DNA of 64,000 nucleotides from Liolophura sinensis (taxonomy: Eukaryota > Mollusca > Polyplacophora > Chitonida > Chitonidae). The notes under the pieces are model-generated. The model was not told the DNA's origin. It did no database searches and was given only the letters and a program-made list of their open reading frames with translations. The DNA is taken from assembly GCF_032854445.1 (NCBI RefSeq), contig NW_027017986.1:1-64000 (forward strand), in the 5' to 3' direction. Positions 33,166-45,982 of the stretch are shown here, piece after piece; positions within the stretch are counted from its first letter, which is position 1, and each line of letters opens with the position of its first letter. Both the position numbers and the translations under genes were made by a program.

Positions 33166-34819
33166 TTTTGGCTGTAGCCACAATTGAATGATCATTGATG
33201 TCAAAATCAGGTGCCCAGCAACGGCTCTTACTCCATGGAAACCAAGGAAATTTGCAATTTTTCAACAGCTGGAGATGCCTGGCTCAATTGCGCATCTTTT
33301 GGCACCTTATTGATGTGGGTCAGTGTTCAATTGTACTTTTTACAGCGGACTGTGTCAAGTACCTTGTGTTTTTTTATATACAAATGGTGTGGTTTTTCTA
33401 CATGTAGATAAACACATTGAGTTTGTCTTCGACTTAGAAGTAAGACATTTGCTGGGTGAGTTAAATGGGCTTGGCCCAAAGATTTGACGTCGACTGGGCT
33501 ACCGAAGGGCACATAACTTATTATGAAAAGTTGAATATAGTAATGACCAGTCGCGATGGTACATAGTAAATGTAGCCGATTTTAATTCGCAAAAAGGCCA
33601 GGCAAAAATCCAAAAGTGGAAAAACTGTTCCAATGCTGCTGGTAAGAGGCTAATCCGACGTATTTTTTGACGAGAAATCGAATGGTGCAAACCGCGTTGC
33701 TCTCCGACCAATACCTTTGGCTGTAGCCACAAATGAATAATCATTGATGTCAAGATCACGTGCCCAGCAACGGCTCTTACTCCATGGAAACCAAGGAAAT
33801 TTGCAATTTTTCAACAGCTGGAGATGCCTGGCCCAATTGCGCATCTTTTGGCACCTTATTGATGTGGGTCAGTGTTCAATTGTACTTTTTACAGCGGACT
33901 GTGTCAAGTACCTTGTGTTTTTTTATATACAAATGGTGTGGTTTTTCTACATGTAGATAAAGACATTGAGTTTGTCTTCGACTTAGAAGTAAGATATTTG
34001 CTGGGTGAGTTAAATGGGCTTGGCCCAAAGATTTGACGTCGTCTGGGCTACCGAATGGCACATAACTTATAATGAAAAGTTGAATATAGTAATGGCCAAT
34101 CGCGGTGGTACATAGTAAATGTAGCCGATTTCAATTCGCAAAAAGACCAGGCAAAAATCCAAAAAGTGGAAAAACTGTTCCAATGCTGCTGGTAAGAGGC
34201 TAATCCGACGTATTTTGTGACGAGAAATCGAATGGTGCTATCCGCGTTGCTCTCCGACCAATACTTTTGGCTGTAGCCACAATTGAATGATCATTGATGT
34301 CAAAATCAGGTGCCCAGCAACGGCTCTTACTCCATGGAAACCAAGGAAATTTGCAATTTTTCAACAGCTGGAGATGCCTGGCCCAATTGCGCATCTTTTG
34401 GCACCTTATTGATGTGGGTCAGTGTTCAATTTTACTTTTTACAGCGGAATGTATCACGTATCTTGTGTTTTTTATGTACAAATGGTGTGGTTTTTCTACA
34501 TGTAGATATAGACATTGAGTTTGTCTTCGACTTAGAAGTAAGACATTTGCTTGGTGAGTTAAATGGGCTTGGCCCAAAGATTTGACGTCTTCTGGGCTAC
34601 CGAAGGGCACATAACTTATAATGAAAAGTTGAATATAGTAATGACCAGTCGCGATGGTACATAGTAAATGTAGCCGATTTCAATTAGCAAAAATACCAGG
34701 CAAAAATCCAAAAGTGGAAAAACTGTTCCAATGCTGCTGGTAAGAGGCTAATCCGACGTATTTTGTGACGAGAAATCGAATGGTGCAAACCGCGTTGCTG
34801 CCGACCAATACTTTTGGCT

Positions 34820-37800
34820 GTAGCCACAACTGAATGATCATTGATGTCAAAATCACGTGCCCAGCAACGGCTCTTACTCCATGGAAACCAAGGAAATTTG
34901 CAATTTTTCAACAGCTGGAAATGCCTGGCCTAATTCCTCATCTTTTGGCACCTTATTGATGTGGGTCAGTGTTCAATTGTACTTTTTACAGCGGACTGTA
35001 TCAAGTACCTTGTGTTTTTTTATATACAAATGGTGTGGTTTTTCTACATGTAGATAAAGACATTGAATTTGTCTTCGACTTAGAAGTAAGACATTTGCTT
35101 GGTGAGTTAAATGGGCTTGGCCCAAAGATTTGACGTCGTCTGGGCTACCGAAGGGCACATAACTCATAATGAAAAGTTGAATATAACATTGACCAATCGC
35201 GATGGTACATAGTAAATGTAGCCGATTTCAATTCGCAAAAAGACCAGGCAAAAATCCAAAAGTGGAAAATCTGTTCCAATGCTGCTGGTAAGAGGCTAAT
35301 CCGACGTATTTTGTGACGAGAAATCGAAAGGTGCAAACCGCGTTGCTCTCCGAACAATACTTTTGGCTGTAACCACAATTGAATGATCATTGATGTCAGA
35401 ATCAGGTGCACAGCAACGGCTCTTACTCCATGGAAACCAAAGAAATTTGCAATCTTTCAACAGCTGGAGATGCCTGGCTTAATTCCGCATCTTTTGGCAC
35501 CTTATTGATGTGCGTCAGTGTTCAATTGTACTTTCTCCAGTAGAATGTATCAAGTACCTTGTGTTTTTTATATACAAATGGTGTGGTTTTTCTACATGTA
35601 GATAAAGACATTTAGTTTGTCTTCGACTTAAAAGTAAGACAACTGCTGGGTGAGTTAAATGGGCTTGGCCCAAAGATTTGACGTCGTCTGGGCTACCGAA
35701 GGGCACATAACTTATAATGAAAAGTTGAATATAGTAATGACCAGTCGCGATGGTACATAGTAAATGTAGCCGATTTCAATTCGCAAAAAGACCAGGCAAA
35801 AATCCAAAAGTAAAAAAAACTGTTCCAATGCTGCTGGTAAGAGGCTAATCCGACGTATTTTGTGACGAGAAATCGAATGGTGCAAACCGCGTTGCTCTCC
35901 GACCAATACTTTTGGCTGTAGCCACAAATGAATAATCATTGATGTCAAGATCACGTGCCCAGCAACGGCTCTTACTCCATGGAAACCATAGAAATTCGCA
36001 ATTTTTCAACAGCTGGAGATGCCTGGCCCAATTGTGCATCTTTTGGCACCTTATTGATGTGGGTCAGTGTTCAATTGTACTTTTTACAGCGGACTGTAAC
36101 AAGTACCTTGTGTGATTTTTGTATACAAATGGTGTGGTTTTTCTACATGTAGATAAAGACATTGAGTTTGTCTTCGACTTAGAAGAAGGACATTTGCTGG
36201 GTGAGTTAAATGGGCTTTGCCCAAAGATTTGACGTCGTCTGTGCTACCGAAGGGCACATAACTTATAATGAAAAGTTGAATATAGTAATGACCAGTCGCG
36301 ATGGTACATAGTTAATGTAGCCGATTTCAATTAGCAAAAAGACCAGGCAAAAATCCAAAAGTGGAAAAACTGTTCCAATGCTGCTGGTAAGAGGCTAATC
36401 CGACGTATTTTTTGACGAGAAATCGAATGGTGCAAACCGCGTTGCTCTCCGACCAATACTTTTGGCTGTAGCCACAACTGAATGATCATTGATGTCAAAA
36501 TCACGTGCCCAGCAACGGCTCTTACTCCATGGAAACCAAGGAAATTTGCAATTTTTCAACAGCTGGAAATGCCTGGCCTAATTCCTCATCTTTTGGCACC
36601 TTATTGATGTGGGTCAGTGTTCAATTGTACTTTTTACAGCGGACTGTATCAAGTACCTTGTGTTTTTTTATATACAAATGGTGTGGTTTTTCTACATGTA
36701 GATAAAGACATTGAATTTGTCTTCGACTTAGAAGTAAGACATTTGCTTGGTGAGTTAAATGGGCTTGGCCCAAAGATTTGACGTCGTCTGGGCTACCGAA
36801 GGGCACATAACTCATAATGAAAAGTTGAATATAACATTGACCAGTCGCGATGGTACATAGTAAATGTAGCCGATTTCAATTCGCAAAAAGACCAGGCAAA
36901 AATCCAAAAGTGGAAAATCTGTTCCAATGCTGCTGGTAAGAGGCTAATCCGACGTATTTTGTGACGAGAAATCGAAAGGTGCAAACCGCGTTGCTCTCCG
37001 AACAATACTTTTGGCTGTAACCACAATTGAATGATCATTGATGTCAGAATCAGGTGCACAGCAACGGCTCTTACTCCATGGAAACCAAACAAATTTGCAA
37101 TCTTTCAACAGCTGGAGATGCCTGGCTTAATTCCGCATCTTTTGGCACCTTATTGATGTGCGTCAGTGTTCAATTGTACTTCCTCCAGTAGAATGTATCA
37201 AGTACCTTGTGTTTTTTATATACAAATGGTGTGGTTTTTCTACATGTAGATAAAGACATTGAGTTTGTCTTCGACTTAAAAGTAAGACAGCTGCTGGGTG
37301 AGTTAAATGGGCTTGGCCCAAAGATTTGACGTCGTCTGGGCTACCGAAGGGCACATAACTTATAATGAAAAGTTGAATATAGTAATGACCAGTCGCGATG
37401 GTACATAGTAAATGTAGCCGATTTCAATTCGCAAAAAGACCAGGCAAAAATCCAAAAGTAAAAAAACTGTTCCAATGCTGCTGGTAAGAGGCTAATCCGA
37501 CGTATTTTTTGACGAGAAATCGAATGGTGCAAACCGCGTTGCTCTCCGACCAATACTTTTGGCTGTAGCCACAAATGAATAATCATTGATGTCAAGATCA
37601 CGTGCCCAGCAACGGCTCTTACTCCATGGAAACCATAGAAATTCGCAATTTTTCAACAGCTGGAGATGCCTGGCCCAATTGTGCATCTTTTGGCACCTTA
37701 TTGATGTGGGTCAGTGTTCAATTGTACTTTTTACAGCGGACTGTAACAAGTACCTTGTGTGATTTTTGTATACAAATGGTGTGGTTTTTCTACATGTAGA

Positions 37801-38075
37801 TAAAGACATTGAGTTTGTCTTCGACTTAGAAGAAGGACATTTGCTGGGTGAGTTAAATGGGCTTTGCCCAAAGATTTGACGTCGTCTGGGCTACCGAAGG
37901 GCACATAACTTATAATGAAAAGTTGAATATAGTAATGACCAGTCGCGATGGTACATAGTTAATGTAGCCGATTTCAATTAGCAAAAAGACCAGGCAAAAA
38001 TCCAAAAGTGGAAAAACTGTTCCAATGCTGCTGGTAAGAGGCTAATCCGACGTATTTTTTGACGAGAAATCGAAA
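34820..38075 (+). repeat. Tandem duplication of a three-monomer satellite block (1648-bp period)
   Basis: Variants recur at exactly 1647-1649 bp: CTGGAAATGCCTGGCCTAATTC at about 34.91 and 36.56 kb; ATCAGGTGCACAGCAACGG at 35.40 and 37.05 kb; CTCCAGTAGAATG at 35.54 and 37.19 kb; GTGTGATTTTTGTATAC at 36.11 and 37.76 kb. The match fades near 36.43/38.08 kb. Confidence 0.85.
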
Positions 38076-39779
38076 GGTGGAAACCGCGTTGCTCTCCGAC
38101 CAATACTTTTGCCTGTAGCCACAAATGAATAATCATTAATGTCAAGATCACGCGCCCAGCAACGGCTCTTACTCCATGGAAACCAAGGAAATTTGCAATT
38201 TTTCAACAGCTGGAGATGCCTGGCCCAATTGCGCATCTTTTGGCACCTTATTGATGTGGGTCAGTGTTCAATTGTACTTTTTACAGCGGACTGTATCAAG
38301 TACCTTGTGTTTCTTTTATATACAAATGGTGTGGTTTTTCTACATGTAGATAAAGACATTGAGTTTCTCTTCGACTTAGAAGTAAGACAACTGCTGGGTG
38401 AGTTAAATGGGCTTTGCCCAAAGATTTGACGTCGTCTGGGCTACCGAAGGGCACATAACTTATAATGAAAAGTTGAATATAGTAATGACCAGTCGCGATG
38501 GTACATAGTAAATGTAGCCGATTTCAATTCGCAAAAAGACCAGGCAAAAATCCAAAAGTAAAAAAACTGTTCCAATGCTGCTGGTAAGAGGGTAATCCGA
38601 CGTATTTTTTGACGAGAAATCGAATGGTGCAAACCGCGTTGCTCTCCGACCAATACTTTTGGCTGTAGCCACAAATGAATAATCATTGATGTCAAGATCA
38701 CGTGCCCAGCAACGGCTCTTACTCCATTGAAACCATAGAAATTTGCAATTTTTCAACAGCTGGAGATGCCTGGCCCAATTGCGCATATTTTGGCACCTTA
38801 TTGATGTGGGTCAGTGTTCAATTGTACTTTTTACAGCAGACTGTATCAAGTACCTTGTGGTTTTTATATACAAATGGTGTGGTTTTTCTACATGTAGATA
38901 AAGACATTGAGTTTGTCTTCGACTTAGAAGTAAGACATTTGCTGGGTGAGTTAAATGGGCTTGGCCCAAAGATTTGACGTCGTCTGGGCTACCGAAGGGC
39001 ACATAACTTATAATGAAAAGTTGAATACAGTAATGACCAGTCGCGAATGTACATAGTTAATGCAGACTATTTCAATTAGCAAAAAGACCAGGTAAAAATC
39101 CAAAAGTGGAAAAACTGTTCCAATGCTGCTGGTAAGAGGCTAATCCGACGTATTTTTTGACGAGAAATCGAATGGTGCAAACCGCGTTGCTCTCCGACCA
39201 ATACTTTTGGCTGTAGCCACAAATGAATAATCATTGATGTCAAGATCACGTTCCCAGCAACGGCTCTTACTCCATGGAAACCAAGGAAATTTGCAATTTT
39301 TCAACAGCTGGAGATGCCTGGCCCAATTGCGCATCTTTTGGCACCTTATTGATGTGGGTCAGTGTTCAATTGTACTTTTTATAGCGGACTGTAACATGTA
39401 CCTTGTGTGTTTTTTATATACAAATGGTGTGGTTTTTCTACATGTAGATAAAGACATTGAGTTTGTCTTCGACTTAGAAGAAGGACATTTGCTGGGTGAG
39501 TTAAATGGGCTTGGCCCAAATATTTGACGTCGTCTGGGCTACCGAAGGGCACATAACTTATAATGAAAAGTTGAATATAGTAATGACCAGTCGCGATGGT
39601 ACATAGTTAATGTAGCCGATTTCAATTAGCAAAAAGACCAGTCAAAAATCCAAAAGTGGAAAAACTGTTCCAATGCTGCTGGTAAGAGGCTAATCCGACG
39701 TATTTTTTGACGAGAAATCCAATGGTGCAAACCGCGTTGCTCTCCGACCAATACTTTTGGCTGTAGCCACAAATGAATA

Positions 39780-42700
39780 ATCATTGATGTCAAGATCACG
39801 TGCCCAGCAACGGCTCTTACTCCATGGAAACCAAGGAAATTTGCAACTTTGCAACAGCTGGAGATGCCTGGCCCAATTGCGCATCTTTTGGCACCTTATT
39901 GATGTGGGTCAGTGTTCAATTGTACTTTTTACAGCGGACTGTAACAAGTACCTTTTGTTTTTTTTATATACAAATGGTGTGGTTTTTCTACATGTAGATA
40001 AAGACATTGAGTTTGTCTTCGACTTAGAAATAAGACAACTGCTGGGTGAGTTAAATGGGCTTTGCCCAAAGATTTGACGTCGTCTGGGCTACCGAAGGGC
40101 ACATAACATATAATGAAAAGTTGAATATAGTAATGACCAGTCGCAATGGTACATAGTTAATGTAGCCGATTTCAATTAGGAAAAATACCAGGCAAAAATC
40201 CAAAAGTGGAAAAACTGTTCCAATGCTGCTGGTAAGAGGCTAATCCGACGTATTTTTTGACGAGAAATCGAATGGTGCAAACCGCGTTGCTCTCCGACCA
40301 ATACTTTTGGCTGTAGCCACAAATGAATAATCATTGATGTCAAGATCACGTGCCCAGCAACGGCTCTTACTCCATGGAAACCAAGGAAATTTGCAATTTT
40401 TCAACAGCTGGAGATGCCTGGCCCAATTGCGCATCTTTTGGCACCTTATTGATGTGGGTCAGTGTTCAATTGTACTTTTTACAGCGGACTGTATCAAGTA
40501 CCTTGTGTTTTTTTCATATACAAATGGTGTGGTTTTTCTACATGTAGATAAAGACATTGAGTTTGTCTTCGACTTAGAAGTAAGACATTTGCTGGGTGAG
40601 TTAAATGGGCTTGGCCCAAAGATTTGACGTCGTCTGGGCTACCGAAGGGCACATAACTTATAATGAAAAGTTGAATATAGTAATGACCAGTCGCGATTGT
40701 ACATAGTTAATGTAGCCGATTTCAATTAGCAAAAAGACCAGGCAAAAATCCAAAAGTAGAAAAACTGTTCCAATGCTGCTGGTAAGAGGCTAATCCGACG
40801 TATTTTGTGACGAGAAATCGAATGGTGCAAACCGCGTTGCTCTCCGACCAATACTTTTGGCTGTAGCCACAAATGAATAATCATTGATGTCAAGATCACG
40901 TGCCCAGCAACGGCTCTTACTCCCTGGAAACCAAGGAAATTTGCAATTTTTCAACAGCTGGAGATGCCTGGCCCAATTGCGCATCTTTTGGCACCTTATT
41001 GATGTGGGTCAGTGTTCAATTGTACTTTTTACAGCGGACTGTATCAAGTACCTTGTGTTTTTTTTTATATACAAATGGTGTGGTTTTTCTACATGTAGAT
41101 AAAGACATTGAGTTTGTCTTCGACTTAGAAGTAAGACATTTGCTGGGTGAGTTAAATGGGCTTGGCCCAAAGATTTGACGTCGTCTGGGCTACCGAAGGG
41201 CACATAACTTATAATGAAAAGTTGAATATAGTAATGACCAGTCGCGATTGTACATAGTTAATGTAGCCGATTTCAATTAGCAAAAAGACCAGGCAAAAAT
41301 CCAAAAGTGGAAAAACTGTTCCAATGCTGCTGGTAAGAGGCTAATCCGACGTATTTTGTGACGAGAAATCGAATGGTGCAAACCGCGTTGCTCTCCGACC
41401 AATACTTCTGGCTGTAGCCACAAATGAATAATCATTGATGTCAAGATCACGTGCCCAGCAACGGCTCTTACTCCATGGAAACCAAGGAAATTTGCAATTT
41501 TTCAACAGCTGGAGATGCCTGGCCCAATTGCGCATCTTTTGGCACCTTATTGATGTGGGCCAGTGTTCAATTGTACTTTTTACAGCGGACTGTATCAAGT
41601 ACCTTGTGTTTTTTTTATATACAAATGGTGTGGTTTTTCTACATGTAGATAAAGACATTGAGTTTGTCTTCGACTTAGAAGTAAGACAACTGCTGGGTGA
41701 GTTAAATGGGCTTGGCCCAAAGATTTGACGTCTTCTGGGCTACCGAAGGGCACATAACTTATAATGAAAAGTTGAATATAGTAATGACCAGTCGCGATGG
41801 TACATAGTAAATGTAGCCGATTTTAATTCGCAAAAAGACCAGGCAAAAATCCAAAAGTGGAAAAACTGTTCCAATGCTGCTGGTAAGAGGCTAATCCGAC
41901 GTATTTTGTGACGAGAAATCGAATGGTGCAAACCGCGTTGCTCTCCGACCAATACTTTTGGCTGTAGCCACAAATGAATAATCATTGATGTCAAGATCAC
42001 GTGCCCAGCAACGGCTCTTACTCCATGGAAACCAAGGAAATTTGCAACTTTGCAACAGCTGGAGATGCCTGGCCCAATTGCGCATCTTTTGGCACCTTAT
42101 TGATGTGGGTCAGTGTTCAATTGTACTTTTTACAGCGGACTGTAACAAGTACCTTGTGTTTTTTTTATATACAAATGGTGTGGTTTTTCTACATGTAGAT
42201 AAAGACATTGAGTTTGTCTTCGACTTAGAAGTAAGACAACTGCTGGGTGAGTTAAATGGGCTTTGCCCAAAGATTTGACGTCGTCTGGGCTACCGAAGGG
42301 CACATAACATATAATGAAAAGTTGAATATAGTAATGACCAGTCGCAATGGTACACAGTTAATGTAGCCGATTTCAATTAGAAAAAATACCAGGCAAAAAT
42401 CCAAAAGTGGAAAAACTGTTCCAGTGCTGCTGGTAAGAGGCTAATCCGACGTATTTTTTGACGAGAAATCGAATGGTGCAAACCGCGTTGCTCTCCGACC
42501 AATACTTTTGGCTGTAGCCACAAATGAATAATCATTGATGTCAAGATCACGTGCCCAGCAACGGCTCTTACTCCATGGAAACCAAGGAAATTTGCAATTT
42601 TTCAACAGCTGGAGATGCCTGGCCCAATTGCGCATCTTTTGGCACCTTATTGATGTGGGTCAGTGTTCAATTGTACTTTTTACAGCGGACTGTATCAAGT

Positions 42701-43650
42701 ACCTTGTGTTTTTTTCATATACAAATGGTGTGGTTTTTCTACATGTAGATAAAGACATTGAGTTTGTCTTCGACTTAGAAGTAAGACATTTGCTGGGTGA
42801 GTTAAATGGGCTTGGCCCAAAGATTTGACGTCGTCTGGGCTACCGAAGGGCACATAACTTATAATGAAAAGTTGAATATAGTAATGACCAGTCGCGATTG
42901 TACATAGTTAATGTAGCAGATTTCAATTAGCAAAAAGACCAGGCAAAAATCCAAAAGTGGAAAAACTGTTCCAATGCTGCTGGTAAGAGGCTAATCCGAC
43001 GTATTTTGTGACGAGAAATCGAATGGTGCAAACCGCGTTGCTCTCCCACCAATACTTTTGGCTGTAGCCACAAATGAATAATCATTGATGTCAAGATCAC
43101 GTGCCCAGCAACGGCTCTTACTCCATGGAAACCAAGGAAATTTGCAATTTTTCAACAGCTGGAGATGCCTGGCCCAATTGCGCATCTTTTGGCACCTTAT
43201 TGATGTGGGCCAGTGTTCAATTGTACTTTTTACAGCGGACTGTATCAAGTACCTTGTGTTTTTTTTATATACAAATGGTGTGGTTTTTCTACATGTAGAT
43301 AAAGACATTGAGTTTGTCTTCGACTTAGAAGTAAGACAACTGCTGGGTGAGTTAAATGGGCTTGGCCCAAAGATTTGACGTCGTCTGGGCTACCGAAGGG
43401 CACATAACTTATAATGAAAAGTTGAATATAGTAATGACCAGTCGCGATTGTACATAGTTAATGTAGCCGATTTCAATTAGCAAAAAGACCAGGTAAAAAT
43501 CCAAAAGTGGAAAAACTGTTCCAATGCTGCTGGTAAGAGGCTAATCCGACGTATTTTTTGACGAGAAATCGAATGGTGCAAACCGCGTTGCTCTCCGACC
43601 AATACGTTTGGCTGTAGCCACAATTGAGTGATCATTGATGTCAAGATCAC
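39780..43650 (+). repeat. Four-monomer satellite block (2201-bp period), second copy missing one unit
   Basis: The TTTGCAACTTTGCAACAG variant occurs at about 39.84 and 42.04 kb. CATAACATATAATG occurs at 40.10 and 42.31 kb, and TTTTTTTCATATAC at 40.51 and 42.71 kb. The next shared variant, GTGGGCCAGTG, is 1650 bp apart (41.56 and 43.21 kb), so one monomer was lost in the second block. Confidence 0.8.
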
Positions 43651-44019
43651 GTGCCCAGCAACGGCTCTTACTCCATGGAAACCATAGAAATTTGCAATTT
43701 TTCAACAGCTGGAGATGCCTTGCTTAATTCCGCATCTTTTGGCACCCTATTAATGTGGGTCAGTGTTCAATTGTACTTTTTGCAGCAGACTGTATCAAGT
43801 ACCTTGTGTTTTTTTTTATATACAAATGGTGTGGTTTTTCTACATGTACATAAAGACATTGAGTTTGTCTTCGACGTAGAAGTAAGACATTTGCTGGGTG
43901 AGTTAAATGGGCTTGGCCCAAAGATTTGACGTCGTCTGGGCTACCGAAGGGCACATAACTTATAATGAAAAGTTGAATATAGTAATGACCAGTCGCGAAT
44001 GTACATAGTTAATGCAGCC

Positions 44020-44032
44020 TATTTCAATTAGC
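44020..44032. repeat. Target-site duplication of C5, left copy
   Basis: TATTTCAATTAGC, repeated at 49941-49953. A preceding C also matches the tail end, giving up to 14 bp. Confidence 0.9.
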
Positions 44033-44635
44033 CCCCCGTGGGGTTTCCGGGGTGATAAGAATAGGACCTCAGCCCTCTAGGCAAGCTTGTCGTAAAAGTC
44101 GACTAACCTAGAGCTCTCCTGTGTGAGCCCGGTGAATATAATAGGCTCACATCTTCTCGGTTGTGTGAGAGGCAACCGGGGAGCGACCTGTCTGCCGTGG
44201 GTTGCGACCCGTGATCTCCGAGGACGGGATCCTGGTGGCTGAGGGTGTGTTGGTCTTGCGAGGTCCTCACGCCCAACACGTCACTTTGGCCCTTACTTGG
44301 AGAGAGACGGGAGGTCGGATGGGCCCGGTCCGATCAATCGGCTGGTCGCGTCAAGCCCTACTCTTGATCCTATTTTGTTATTCTTTCACATACTGTGATG
44401 TTATGTTGGGTTTTCTCCAAATACTCTTGTTCGGGGTCAGTGTAGAAGGCGGTGGCTAATGGGTCAATCGAGTAGATTGAATTAACCTTGTTGGTATGAC
44501 TCAATCTGTTCGAGTATACCTTGCGTGGATTCCCTGTTTTTATTCTCTTCTGGTCATCCGCAGAGGTAGATTCGCCCCTGTTGGCACTCCGTGGCGGGTG
44601 GGGGACACGTGAGGTGAAATTAATAAAATTATATC
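44033..44635 (+). promoter_or_regulatory. LINE C5 5' leader (b type), structured
   Basis: 603 nt. Perfect inverted repeats: CTCTAGG (44075-44081) with CCTAGAG (44107-44113); TGTGAGCC (44122-44129) with GGCTCACA (44144-44151); CGGTTG (44158-44163) with CAACCG (44173-44178). The first ~300 nt are shared by all copies. From about 44345 it follows C2 (TACTGTGATGTTATG..., GTAGAAGGCGGTGGCTAATG), not C3 or C4. Confidence 0.72.
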
Positions 44636-45982
44636 ATGGCTTCACCTGAAATTATCGCAGTGGCTGCTAAAAAAAGAAAAAATGATGTTCCCTTGTATAT
44701 TGAAGGAGGAAATAATTATTTTCCTGCCTTCTTGGTAATATCTAATAAAAATGAGAATAACGCAAAAATGAAAATCAATCCATTTGTATTAAAAAAAACA
44801 ATAGAAAGTTATGCTGGAACGTTAAAACAAGTTAAGAAAATGAAATCTGGAAACATTCTGTTAGAATGTTCCAGAAAACAACAATATCTAAATTTACTAA
44901 AAATTCAAAATATAGGAGAGCAGCCTGTTTCTGTTTCTCCTCATAATACATTGAACTGCTGTCATGGTATAATTCGTGACAGAGACCAGGACCTTACCGA
45001 AATGAATGAACAACAAATAACTGAAGAACTAAAACACCAAGGAGTAAGTCAGGTAAAACGCTTCCTAATTAGAAGAGAAGGGAATCTGGTAAAAACGAAC
45101 ACTTATATGTTAACATTCAATAAAACATCACTTCCGCCATCTATATTTATTGGACCATATAGTGTAAGGGTGGAGTTATTTATACCTAACCCCACCCGGT
45201 GTTTCTCCTGTCAGAAGTTTGGCCATGGCAGGAGTCAATGCCGCAACACACTGGTCTGCTTTAGATGTGCGGGAGCAGGTCATGAGGGCTTCGACTGCAC
45301 AAAAAGAGTAAAATGTGTGAATTGTAGTGGAGCCCACATGGCCTCCTCCAAGGACTGCCCTCTCTTCAAAAAAGAAAAGGAAATCGTAACCTTAAAATGT
45401 AAAAATAATATATCATATCAGGAAGCGAAGCGTCTGGTCTCTGCCACGAATGTTCTGCCTACCTCTACATATGCAAATGTTGTCAGGAAAACCACTGTTT
45501 CTGTGGGGGTCCAAACGACTTTTGCGTGGCCTATTGGTAAAGAACACCCACAGAAACTGGTCATAAAACCCTTAAATAACACAGTCAGCTCAACATCACA
45601 AACTGATATAAACCTTTCTAAAATATCCGATACTCTACCTGACTATCCAGCACTTTCTTTGTCTGAAAGCACATCAAATGATAATAAATCCAAATCTTGT
45701 AAACCCGTTGATTCTTCACAGAAAACAACGGGTGACAAAAATAAATGTGAGAAAAATCATAAAAGGGATAAACCTAGTGGCCCCCTGGAGCGTCCCTCTA
45801 AGGCCACTAGAAACCCTATCCAAACTTTTAATAGGTTTGGATCGTTGGAGGACGTTGATCCTTCGACATCGTGTGCAGACATGATGGATACGTCATCTGC
45901 ACCTGGGAGGTCTCCTAGTAGATCTCCCAAAGAGGGTCGTCCGCGGTCGAAACATAAATCCCCAATACGCCTCCCTCCATAA
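44636..45982 (+). CDS. LINE ORF1 protein, divergent N-terminus, three CCHC knuckles (448 aa), C5
   Basis: Same architecture as the other ORF1s but a distinct sequence lineage up to about residue 378. The N-terminus reads KKRKNDVPLYIEGG, followed by MKSGNILLE, GIIRDRDQD and FIGPYSVRVELFIPNP. Knuckles: C189-C192-H197-C202, C208-C211-H216-C221 and C227-C230-H234-C241. From DKPSGPLERPSKATR onward (about 45768) it becomes nearly identical to C3 and C4, including the Ser-Arg tail. The frame is fully open. It overlaps ORF2 as TAATG. The divergence followed by abrupt similarity suggests that the front of ORF1 was exchanged between lineages. Confidence 0.93.
   Translation: MASPEIIAVAAKKRKNDVPLYIEGGNNYFPAFLVISNKNENNAKMKINPFVLKKTIESYAGTLKQVKKMKSGNILLECSRKQQYLNLLKIQNIGEQPVSVSPHNTLNCCHGIIRDRDQDLTEMNEQQITEELKHQGVSQVKRFLIRREGNLVKTNTYMLTFNKTSLPPSIFIGPYSVRVELFIPNPTRCFSCQKFGHGRSQCRNTLVCFRCAGAGHEGFDCTKRVKCVNCSGAHMASSKDCPLFKKEKEIVTLKCKNNISYQEAKRLVSATNVLPTSTYANVVRKTTVSVGVQTTFAWPIGKEHPQKLVIKPLNNTVSSTSQTDINLSKISDTLPDYPALSLSESTSNDNKSKSCKPVDSSQKTTGDKNKCEKNHKRDKPSGPLERPSKATRNPIQTFNRFGSLEDVDPSTSCADMMDTSSAPGRSPSRSPKEGRPRSKHKSPIRLPP

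Larger units (their letters stand above)
33154..44032 (+). repeat. Satellite B array, block 3 (~20 monomers)
   Basis: Uninterrupted ~550-bp monomers in one orientation. Two local higher-order duplications stand out: a three-monomer block repeated at a 1648-bp offset (about 34.8-38.1 kb), and a four-monomer block repeated at a 2201-bp offset (about 39.7-43.6 kb). No gene or other element is seen. Confidence 0.94.
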
